Assembly (NCBI GenBank): GCA_019115685.1
Contig: DXDC01000086.1
Span: 1-5,268 of the forward strand
Reading direction: 5' to 3'
Length of the DNA: 5,268 nucleotides
Origin: Candidatus Agrococcus pullicola
GTDB lineage: Bacteria > Actinomycetota > Actinomycetes > Actinomycetales > Microbacteriaceae
The translations under genes were made by a program, and so were the position numbers. Within the stretch, counting starts at the first letter, position 1; each line of letters opens with the position of its first letter. Under the pieces are notes generated by a model. The model did no database searches. It had not been told where the DNA came from and was given only the letters and a program-made list of their open reading frames with translations. Shown in pieces: positions 1 to 5,268 of this stretch.

Positions 1-3000
1 CCGGAACGAAGATGAACGCTTCGCCTTCGCCGCCGTCCTGGTCGGTGGCACGGTAGGTGATGACTTGGAATTCGTCCCCCGGCACGACCTGCACGCCGTC
101 CTCGACAACCGTGCCCTCGCCCGTCAGCACGTCCACGAGGAGCTCGGCCGGGTCACCATCGACATCGCGGTCGTTCTCCAGAACAGGTACCACGTAGGGC
201 TCGCCGGGTGTGAGGTCTTCGACGCTGACGACATCATCGACCGGCTCCGGCGGCTGGAGCGGCGCATCGTCACTGACCTCTACTCGAATAGTTCCGACCG
301 CGGAGGCACCACGAGCGTCCTCGATCGTGTACTCGAGCATGTACTCGCCCGGCTCCGACGGGGCAGTGAAGTTCACCGTCGGCGCTTCGTCCCCCGTCCG
401 AAGGTCGTCGAACCCGTCGGGCGCATCCTCGATGTTGACTCCCGTCAGCGACAGCTCATCGCCGTCGGGGTCACTGTCGTTATCCAGCACCGACACGGCA
501 ACGGCTCTTCCTGGGCGGACCTCTACTCTGTCGGTCGCGGCGTGAGGAGCCTGGTTCATCGAACCAGGCTGCGCGACGCCGATCGTGATCGTACTCACCG
601 ACTCGGCACCCCAGCGGTCACGCACCCGATACTGGAACGCCGTCGTGCCGCTGTCTTCACTGAACGCTTCATAGTCGATGTAGTCGGGACCGACCTCCAC
701 GATGCGCCCCATGTCCGGTGCGGACTCCCAGCCGACCAGTGTCACCCCATCGCCGTCGGGATCGATCCCGTTGAGCGGAATGGGGATGCGCACCACGTTG
801 CCCGCAAGCACACGGGAGCTGACCTCCAGCGCGTGCGGAGCTTGATTCGTCTCCAGGTCCCTGGGCTCGACTTCAATGCGGACCGATGCCGTATCCGCGT
901 TCCCGTACTCATCGCTGATCTCGTAGGTGACATCTACGTACGACGGCCCGCCTGCAACGACGTGGACGCGGAGTTCGTCACCATCGACGAAGACATGGCC
1001 TTCTCCCGGCAGCAGCGACGATTCGACGAGCTCGGCTTCGACCGAGAACGGAACATTGTCGGGGCTGAAGTCGTTCTCGGTGATGTCGATCGACGTGAAA
1101 TCCCCCTCGCGGAGCGTGGCGGTGTCGTCAACCGCGACCGGGCTGCGCGGCTTATCGGGCGGCTCGACCGGGATGATCACGACCTCCCCGGTGGCGGTTT
1201 CGCTGCCGTTCGAGACGTTATAGGTCAACGTCGTTCGTTCCGTGAGGCCGCCTTGGTCCTGGACGCGCAGCATATGACGCTGGAGGAGCTGCACGGAGAC
1301 GGGAGCACCGTCTGTTTCGACCGACTGTACGACGAGCACGCCACCGGTGGGATCGACATCGTTCTCGGTTAGATCGACGATTGCCTCTTCGCCCATGGGC
1401 AAGAGCGCAACATCGCGGACTGCCACCGGGGTGGCATCCTCCACGGGCTCCGTCACATCGACACGCACGTGCCCCTGCGCCTGGTTGGGGCCCGCCGCCA
1501 CGGTGTAGTCGACGTAGTGAGTCCCTGGAGCGCCGCCGGTCACGTACAGCGTATTCGTTGAGCGGTCGACTTCTACTTCAAGATCCCCGCGCGGGCTCGC
1601 GCTTGCGAGCCGTGCATCGTCACCCGCCGGAAGGAAGTCGTTCGCGAGAGGCTGCACCGATACGGTTTCTCCTTCGCCGACACTGACGTAGTCGGCGTTC
1701 GCTATCGGTTCCGAGCTGCCGCGCTCGCGCACTTCGACGTCGATCGTCTCCTCAGTCTCAGCCACTCCGTCGCTCACCACAATCGTCATCGTGGTCGGCC
1801 CCGGCTCACCCGTCGCCGTGTAGACGATACGCCCGTTGGGGTTGAAGCGCACCGTGTCGCCGGAATCGCTGTACGCGTCCATCAGGAACAGGTCGTCCCC
1901 GTCCGGATCGAACCAGTGCTCCAGCACACCGTGCTCGTATTGCGCTCGCTGTTCGACCTCGAATCCCTGCTCCCGTAACTCTTCGGGGGCGGCGTTCTGA
2001 CTCGCGTTCCGAATCGGCAACGTCACCGACGCTTCATCGGTACCGCCACGACCATCGTCCACCCGATAGCGGAAACTGACAGCACTGGAGCTGAAATCCT
2101 CCGGGATCTCCACCTGAAACTGCGACGCATTCTGCACCGGCGAGATCCGCACCCCGTCGGGAGCATCCCCCACCAACGAAACCGTCAGGATGTCGCCGTC
2201 TGGATCACTGTCATTGTGCAGCACCGGCACCAGCGTCGAACGACCTGTTCGCGCACCAAAAATCGTGTCATCGTGGGCGACCGGCGGATTGTTCTCCTCC
2301 GACGGATCCGGAGCGACATTCTCGAAGGTGTCGTCCATCGACTCCTCATCGATCTCGTCGCTATCCTCCTCCGACGTCGGCGGAATGAGATCAGCCCAGT
2401 TATCGACCATGATCAATTCATCGGTCATCAACCACGACACACCATCCACGACATCGTTCAGCGCGACGACGCCCCGGTGTTCGCGAAAGACAACGTCGTC
2501 GCTGACGGCGGTGTCGATGACCTCGTCGAAGTTCCCCTGCTCGTCATCACAGTCACGGATCACCCGCGAGTCGCCCGGCCATACCCCGTAGACGCACCCG
2601 TCTACCTGCACCGGAGCGACTGCCGGGCCGCCCGATGCGTATTCTTCCACCAGCGCTTCCCCGCCGGCCAAGGGCTGACGGATGAGCTCACTCCCGCTCG
2701 CGATAGCGACATGCGTACGATCCACGCCGGGATGCTGCAGCTGCGAGTTCGGAGGAACCGTCGTCACTGAGTTCGATAAGAACAGCGTGCCGCTCTCGGC
2801 ATCCAGTACGACTGGCTCCTCCCCGACCGACGTGATTTGCAGGTCGGAAGCCTCTGCGAGCTGCTCGCGCTCTTCTTCGGAAACAGCGACGAACCCTTCT
2901 TCGGTGTTCTGCCACGAATGCACGGTTCCGCTCTCGGAGGAGACCGCGTGAACTCCTCCCCCATCATCGGCGGTCGCAGCGCCGCCCTGCCCGAGAACAG

Positions 3001-3466
3001 CAAGGGGATCGTGCTCCTGGAAGTCGAACGACGCGATCCTGTCGGCCGGGAACGCCCACAGCCGACCGTCAGCGGGGTCCAGAATCGTGGCAGTGCCACC
3101 GCGGATGGTGACGTCGACGTCGCCTGGGAGCGGCACGACACCGCTGAGACTCGCCTGACCGGTGTCGATCGGGCTCAGGTTCAGGTTCATGCGGTCGATC
3201 ACTGCGACCGTGCCATCGTTCTGCACGACATCGAAGTTCTCGGATGGCACATTCAAGCCCGCGTCGAGTTCCTGCGCCTGGTAGTTGAGGTGTCCCACCC
3301 GGTTCAACTCGAGATTCGTGACCCAGACTCCCCCGTCGTGCATGTCGACATCGGTTGTCGTGAATCCCGGGTGAGTGAACGCCACAACACCCAGCGCGAC
3401 AGCGGCTGCGGTGATGACACCGACCGATGCAGCGGCGCGCTTCCTCTCTTTGATGAAGCGCAGCAC
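1..3466 (-). CDS. Giant Ig-like repeat surface protein with N-terminal signal anchor and propeller-like domain (partial, C-terminus beyond left edge)
   Basis: An open frame of 1155 codons without a stop runs off the left edge. The GTG start at 3466 is the only usable one after the in-frame TGA at 3502-3500; it gives MLRFIKERKR, a basic start followed by a hydrophobic helix (residues about 11-30) with no obvious signal-peptidase site, so I infer a signal anchor with the bulk of the protein outside the cell. Residues about 36-350 carry repeated short beta-strand patterns (HDGGVWVTN at 43-51, LDPADGRLWAF at 129-139, LDAESGTLFL at 221-230) that resemble a beta-propeller, and two cysteines (C291, C306) that may pair. 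An acidic linker (about 365-380) leads to at least eight Ig/cadherin-like repeats from residue 394 on. The ribosome binding site is weak: GAGGG 13 bases upstream, or TGGGG closer. From family knowledge, such proteins are 'Ig-like domain-containing' surface proteins of Microbacteriaceae; the exact role (adhesion, wall organisation) is unknown. Gene reality is near certain, function is not. Confidence 0.93.
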   Translation of the reverse strand, partial: MLRFIKERKRAAASVGVITAAAVALGVVAFTHPGFTTTDVDMHDGGVWVTNLELNRVGHLNYQAQELDAGLNVPSENFDVVQNDGTVAVIDRMNLNLSPIDTGQASLSGVVPLPGDVDVTIRGGTATILDPADGRLWAFPADRIASFDFQEHDPLAVLGQGGAATADDGGGVHAVSSESGTVHSWQNTEEGFVAVSEEEREQLAEASDLQITSVGEEPVVLDAESGTLFLSNSVTTVPPNSQLQHPGVDRTHVAIASGSELIRQPLAGGEALVEEYASGGPAVAPVQVDGCVYGVWPGDSRVIRDCDDEQGNFDEVIDTAVSDDVVFREHRGVVALNDVVDGVSWLMTDELIMVDNWADLIPPTSEEDSDEIDEESMDDTFENVAPDPSEENNPPVAHDDTIFGARTGRSTLVPVLHNDSDPDGDILTVSLVGDAPDGVRISPVQNASQFQVEIPEDFSSSAVSFRYRVDDGRGGTDEASVTLPIRNASQNAAPEELREQGFEVEQRAQYEHGVLEHWFDPDGDDLFLMDAYSDSGDTVRFNPNGRIVYTATGEPGPTTMTIVVSDGVAETEETIDVEVRERGSSEPIANADYVSVGEGETVSVQPLANDFLPAGDDARLASASPRGDLEVEVDRSTNTLYVTGGAPGTHYVDYTVAAGPNQAQGHVRVDVTEPVEDATPVAVRDVALLPMGEEAIVDLTENDVDPTGGVLVVQSVETDGAPVSVQLLQRHMLRVQDQGGLTERTTLTYNVSNGSETATGEVVIIPVEPPDKPRSPVAVDDTATLREGDFTSIDITENDFSPDNVPFSVEAELVESSLLPGEGHVFVDGDELRVHVVAGGPSYVDVTYEISDEYGNADTASVRIEVEPRDLETNQAPHALEVSSRVLAGNVVRIPIPLNGIDPDGDGVTLVGWESAPDMGRIVEVGPDYIDYEAFSEDSGTTAFQYRVRDRWGAESVSTITIGVAQPGSMNQAPHAATDRVEVRPGRAVAVSVLDNDSDPDGDELSLTGVNIEDAPDGFDDLRTGDEAPTVNFTAPSEPGEYMLEYTIEDARGASAVGTIRVEVSDDAPLQPPEPVDDVVSVEDLTPGEPYVVPVLENDRDVDGDPAELLVDVLTGEGTVVEDGVQVVPGDEFQVITYRATDQDGGEGEAFIFVP
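548..570. repeat. Perfect 10-bp inverted repeat inside the giant CDS
   Basis: AGCCTGGTTC, a 3-base spacer, and its exact complement GAACCAGGCT. It falls in the codons for the linker AQPGSMNQAP between Ig-like repeats 6 and 7. There is no T-run after it on either strand, so it does not look like a working terminator; it could form an mRNA hairpin. Confidence 0.8.
1594..1611. repeat. 7-bp inverted repeat with 4-base loop inside the giant CDS
   Basis: GGCTCGC, loop GCTT, then GCGAGCC, lying in codons of Ig-like repeat 3 (around LASASP, residues 620-625). The GC-rich stem could fold in mRNA. It may be a chance product of Ala/Ser/Arg codon choice at high GC, and no function is claimed. Confidence 0.55.
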
Positions 3467-3516
3467 CCCGGTACCCCAACCCTCGTCACACTGATTCAGT
3501 CACTCGACACGCATGC

Positions 3517-3550
3517 GGGGCTGCAGGCCCCTGTTCCGCGTTTCTACGCG
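3517..3550 (-). other. Structured 5' leader of the giant gene (two small hairpins)
   Basis: On the minus strand the leader begins with CGCGT-AGAA-ACGCG (3550-3537), a 5-bp stem with a 4-base loop near the predicted transcription start. GGGGC-CTGCA-GCCCC (3531-3517) follows. Both stems are short but GC-only or nearly so. The remaining leader to the GTG at 3466 is about 50 bases. I recognise no riboswitch class in it. Confidence 0.35.
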
Positions 3551-3554
3551 ACTC

Positions 3555-3584
3555 AGGATAGCCGATACATCGGCTGCAGGTGAA
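3555..3584 (-). promoter_or_regulatory. Candidate sigma-70-type promoter of the giant surface-protein gene
   Basis: On the minus strand TTCACC (3584-3579, 4 of 6 matches to TTGACA) is followed after 18 bases by TATCCT (3560-3555, 4 of 6 matches to TATAAT). This predicts a start of transcription near 3548 and a leader of about 80 bases. The boxes lie in the gap between the four-helix membrane protein gene and the giant gene, where a promoter is expected because the genes are 167 bases apart. It rests on consensus matching by eye only. Confidence 0.5.
3560..3575. promoter_or_regulatory. Operator-like palindrome between the -35 and -10 boxes
   Basis: AGCCGAT-AC-ATCGGCT is a perfect 7+7 inverted repeat with a 2-base centre. 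It fills nearly all of the spacer of the candidate promoter of the giant gene and touches the -10 box. This is the classic placement for a dimeric repressor site, or for an activator that remodels the spacer. The regulator is unknown; no transcription factor is encoded in the window. Confidence 0.5.
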
Positions 3585-3588
3585 GAGC

Positions 3589-3609
3589 CCCGGTCGTACT
3601 CACACCGGG
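3589..3609 (-). terminator. Weak terminator-like hairpin after the four-helix membrane protein gene
   Basis: On the minus strand CCCGGT, a 9-base loop and ACCGGG begin about 25 bases after the TGA at 3636-3634. The stem is only 6 bp and the following bases (GGCTCTTC) are not a true T-run, so termination may be partial and some read-through into the giant gene is possible. Confidence 0.3.
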
Positions 3610-3633
3610 TGCGCTGCGTCGATCGAGCGGATC

Positions 3634-4866
3634 TCAGTCCTCGTCCAGTCCGTAACGCTCGCGATGCTCAGCCAGTTCAGCCTCGTAGCGCTCGCGCTGC
3701 TTGCGTCCGCGTCGGCCGACAATGCCACCCAGCCAGATGGGCACCTCACGGGCAAGCACGAATGCGATGAACGCGACCGGTGCGAAGACGCTCTCCCTGA
3801 CACCCTCTCGAGTGAACGTGAGAATCTCGCCGATGCCGGCATCCCAGCCGCCGTTGGCCTCGAAGTTCAGCCCGACGACAGCTGCCGCGTAGACGAGCAG
3901 GGCGACGATGAAACCGCCCAGCACGTGCGCCCACCAACCGGCGCGGTTCACAATCAGCGTGAGCAGCACGTACCCGAGCAGGAACGCTATCGAAGCGAAG
4001 ATCAGGCTCGGGAACAGCCACAGCTCGACGATCACATTAGGATCGAACGCTTCCGGGCTCGTCACGAGGAACAGGTAGCCGTAGATCAAGACCCCGAAGA
4101 GGCCGGCGAACACGACCGTCGACAGCAGCGCTACCGAAAGACCGGTTCCGCGCGCCCCCCGCTTGCGCGGCGCTTCGGGCTCCTCGACGAACTGCGCCGA
4201 CTGCTGCTGCGCTACGAACCGTGCGGTGGCGTCCGCCTCCGACTCGGTCTGAACGGTCTCTTCTCCAACGGCTTCCGTCTCGAACTCGACCGCATCCATT
4301 GCCCGCGTGGGCTCATCAGCGACGGCGGTGTCCTGCTCGTCCCCGGCGGGAGGCTCCTCGGCCGCTGTCGACGCGGCGTCCTCTTGCACAGCGTCCGCCA
4401 GAGGAGGCTCGTCGTCTCCACTCACGGCGCGCTCTGCCTCTTTCGCGTCTTCGATGGCACGCTCACGACGCCGAAGACTGAGTTGAGGACGCGCAGGCTC
4501 CACCAGTTCCGGGGAGGCTTCGTCGTCGACCTCGTCCATCTCTCCGGTCGGGTTGTCACCGCGGAGGCTCGAGGGAAGAACAACCTGGGGCTCCACCTCA
4601 GCATCCGGCGCCGGCGCACTCGCGGGAGACGGGCGGTACTCGGCGGTTGACGGAGAATCGTCGCCGTCGAACGCCGCCTGCCAGGCGCGCTGCTGCTCTT
4701 CGTGCGGTGCCGCATCATCCTGCTGCTCGTCCGCCACGTCGCCTTCCGGCTGGCTCGCCTCGTTCGCAGACTCTTCCTCGGTCGCCGACGCATCTTCGGT
4801 TTCGGCACGGTTCTCACCGAAAAGCCGGTCGCGCCAGCCCTGGGGCTGATCGTTCTGGTCGGTCAC
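3634..4866 (-). CDS. Hypothetical membrane protein: acidic disordered N-terminus plus four transmembrane helices
   Basis: A 410-residue protein with a GTG start at 4866, chosen because AGGGAG lies 5 bases upstream and MTDQNDQPQGWRDRLFGE begins directly after it. Residues about 20-230 are very rich in Glu, Asp, Ala, Pro and Ser (low complexity, likely disordered), interrupted by a short basic stretch (SLRRRER, 130-136). RKRGARG (234-240) precedes four hydrophobic helices at about 243-268, 281-306, 312-334 and 358-383. A charged tail with GRRGRKQRERYEAELAEHRERYG follows (385-406). Positive charges before helix 1 and after helix 4 place both ends in the cytoplasm. The loop between helices 3 and 4 (about 335-357) would be outside. 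I recognise no catalytic motif or named family. It lies between a putative zinc-chaperone gene and the giant surface-protein gene, on the same strand but with gaps of over 160 bases on each side, so its own promoter is likely. A structural or scaffold role at the membrane is possible but not shown. Confidence 0.9.
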   Translation of the reverse strand: MTDQNDQPQGWRDRLFGENRAETEDASATEEESANEASQPEGDVADEQQDDAAPHEEQQRAWQAAFDGDDSPSTAEYRPSPASAPAPDAEVEPQVVLPSSLRGDNPTGEMDEVDDEASPELVEPARPQLSLRRRERAIEDAKEAERAVSGDDEPPLADAVQEDAASTAAEEPPAGDEQDTAVADEPTRAMDAVEFETEAVGEETVQTESEADATARFVAQQQSAQFVEEPEAPRKRGARGTGLSVALLSTVVFAGLFGVLIYGYLFLVTSPEAFDPNVIVELWLFPSLIFASIAFLLGYVLLTLIVNRAGWWAHVLGGFIVALLVYAAAVVGLNFEANGGWDAGIGEILTFTREGVRESVFAPVAFIAFVLAREVPIWLGGIVGRRGRKQRERYEAELAEHRERYGLDED

Positions 4867-4871
4867 GGCGT

Positions 4872-4877
4872 CTCCCT
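4872..4877 (-). promoter_or_regulatory. Ribosome binding site of the four-helix membrane protein gene
   Basis: AGGGAG on the minus strand, 5 bases before the GTG at 4866. It is the strongest Shine-Dalgarno-like match near any candidate start of this gene and fixes the start choice. Confidence 0.75.
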
Positions 4878-4939
4878 AACAGCTATTCACTGCCGCCCCT
4901 CCCCGACTTCGCCAGAACGGGACAGCGCTTTCCCTACGG

Positions 4940-4968
4940 ATTCTAAGGAGTATCGTCGGTACCGAACC
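4940..4968 (-). promoter_or_regulatory. Possible promoter of the four-helix membrane protein gene
   Basis: TAGAAT (4945-4940 on the minus strand) fits the actinobacterial TANNNT -10 pattern and would give a leader of about 65 bases. The region 15-18 bases further upstream (GGTTCGGT) is a poor -35 match, so an activator or another sigma factor may be needed. A 10-bp palindrome TCGGTACCGA (4956-4965) overlaps the spacer and -35 area. Confidence 0.35.
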
Positions 4969-5017
4969 TGAGGCGCGCCTGTACGCGCGGAACTGCTCCT
5001 CGCGTCGATCGGGCGCC

Positions 5018-5054
5018 GAAGAGCCCGCGCGGCCTGTATTCGCGCGGGCTCTTC
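5018..5054 (-). terminator. Strong hairpin terminator after the AztD-like gene
   Basis: GAAGAGCCCGCGCG and CGCGCGGGCTCTTC form a perfect 14-bp stem around a 9-base loop, starting 15 bases after the TGA of the upstream gene. No long T-run follows on the minus strand, which is common for GC-rich actinobacterial terminators. It should separate the AztD-like gene from the membrane protein gene downstream. Confidence 0.8.
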
Positions 5055-5069
5055 CTGGTGTTTCAGCGA

Positions 5070-5268
5070 TCAGTGATCGTGATCATCTTCTTCATCGTGA
5101 TCGTGCGCGTCCTCGTCCGGAAGCTCCGCCGTGGACACGACCAGCTCGTTCGGAGCGTGCGGGAGTTCGCCGGATCGGACTACTTCACCGCTTGCGTAGT
5201 CGACCACGTGGATCGTCTGCGTCTCCGGGTCGGCCACATAGACGAATCCATCGTGCTCGGCTATAGCC
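5070..5268 (-). CDS. C-terminal fragment of a beta-propeller protein, probably AztD-type zinc metallochaperone, with His/Asp tail
   Basis: Only the last 65 residues are inside the window, ending at TGA (5072-5070). The visible part has a typical propeller-blade pattern: GFVYVADPETQTIHVVD (residues 7-23 of the fragment), then ASGEVVRSGELPHAPNELV (25-43). The strand/turn order 'VYV-x-D-P...-IHVVD-x-x-SGEVV...APNE' resembles the closing blade of AztD proteins, secreted zinc carriers that work with the AztABC zinc ABC transporter. That match is from memory, not from a search. The protein ends in AHDHDEEDDHDH, a near-symmetric His/Asp/Glu tail that could bind zinc or another divalent metal, which fits the assignment. 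Other YVTN-type or quinoprotein-like propellers cannot be excluded from a fragment this short. The aztABC genes, if present, would lie to the right of the window. A strong terminator follows the gene. Confidence 0.75.
   Translation of the reverse strand, partial: AIAEHDGFVYVADPETQTIHVVDYASGEVVRSGELPHAPNELVVSTAELPDEDAHDHDEEDDHDH

Larger units (their letters stand above)
1..2287 (-). repeat. Eight tandem Ig/cadherin-like protein repeats (last one cut by window edge)
   Basis: Within the giant protein, about 97-residue units begin near residues 394, 491, 586, 680, 776, 875, 973 and 1074. Each typically starts with a P-x-A-x-D-D-like strand, has a Val/Leu-x-N-D turn about 25 residues in, and ends with a Val-x-Val-x-Val strand before the next linker. 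The Asp-rich turn is D-x-D-P-D-G-D or close in repeats 1 (419-425), 2 (520-524), 6 (902-906), 7 (997-1003) and 8 (1099-1105). It is reduced to NDFLPAG in repeat 3 (609-615), NDVDPTGG in repeat 4 (702-709) and NDFSPDN in repeat 5 (798-804). Such Asp clusters in cadherin-like and bacterial Ig repeats commonly bind calcium and stiffen the rod; binding here is inference. The repeats have diverged in protein and DNA, so they are old rather than recently expanded. Confidence 0.85.

Noticed and set aside
65..1372. Long plus-strand open frame of 435 codons
   Set aside because: It lies wholly opposite the giant Ig-like gene, whose frame gives clear repeats with conserved motifs. The plus-strand translation is Arg/His/Asp-rich without any recognisable pattern, as expected for the antisense of a GC-rich gene.
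1..2287. DNA-level tandem repeat or recent internal duplication in the Ig region
   Set aside because: The repeats are recognisable only at protein level; apart from the short Asp-turn codons no long identical DNA blocks are seen by eye.
3069..3489. Minus-strand open frames starting at 3489 (GTG) and 3479
   Set aside because: They are in other frames than the giant gene and give Arg/Cys/His-rich products. The frame from GTG 3466 instead yields a membrane anchor and stays open for 1155 codons.
2216..3583. Overlapping plus-strand open frames of 184 and 248 codons
   Set aside because: Both are shadows of the propeller-like part of the giant protein; they lack plausible ribosome binding sites and domain-like sequence.
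3580..4650. Plus-strand open frame of 356 codons
   Set aside because: It is antisense to the four-helix membrane protein gene, which has a good ribosome binding site, real membrane helices and sensible composition. The plus-strand product is low-complexity and Arg-rich.
4647..4971. Short plus-strand open frames covering the start region of the membrane protein gene
   Set aside because: They are Arg/Pro-rich antisense readings that extend into the intergenic region without a ribosome binding site or promoter of their own.
5018..5054. The 14-bp hairpin as a mobile-element end or regulatory repeat
   Set aside because: It occurs once, lies 15 bases after a stop codon and has the size and loop of an ordinary intrinsic terminator.

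Overview
The window reads as a piece of a high-GC actinobacterial chromosome, most likely from the Microbacteriaceae (Microbacterium or a relative). The reasons are the GC-rich third codon positions, two GTG starts, and the kinds of protein present. All supported genes lie on the minus strand, so the biological reading direction runs from base 5268 down to base 1. The taxonomic assignment is inference from sequence character, not from a database search.

Layout in transcription order. (1) Bases 5268-5070 hold the last 65 codons of a gene that starts outside the window. They look like the final blade of a beta-propeller followed by a His/Asp/Glu-rich tail, and best resemble the C-terminus of an AztD-type periplasmic/extracellular zinc metallochaperone. 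(2) A strong GC hairpin (5018-5054) closes that transcript. (3) About 150 bases of intergenic DNA contain two short palindromes, a candidate -10 box and a clear ribosome binding site. (4) Bases 4866-3634 encode a 410-residue protein with a long acidic, probably disordered cytoplasmic N-terminus and four C-terminal membrane helices; I cannot assign a function. (5) A 167-base gap holds a weak terminator-like hairpin, a plausible sigma-70 promoter with a perfect 7+7 inverted repeat between its -35 and -10 boxes, and a leader with two small hairpins. (6) From 3466 to the left edge runs the first 1155 codons of a giant cell-surface protein: an N-terminal signal anchor, a beta-propeller-like domain, an acidic linker, and at least eight tandem Ig/cadherin-like repeats of about 97 residues.

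The large gene has no stop codon from its start to the left edge, so its true length is unknown. From general knowledge, proteins of this design in Microbacteriaceae are often annotated as 'Ig-like domain-containing protein' and tend to sit upstream of a MoxR ATPase/DUF58/transglutaminase-like cluster; that cluster would lie beyond base 1 and cannot be seen here. All three proteins are predicted to be exported or membrane-bound, so the window has an envelope theme, but the terminator and separate promoters argue for three separate transcription units rather than one operon. I found no RNA genes, mobile elements, CRISPR arrays or pseudogenes. The most unusual points are the operator-like palindrome in the promoter of the giant gene, a perfect 10-bp hairpin placed in an inter-domain linker, and the loss of the Asp-rich signature in the three middle Ig repeats.
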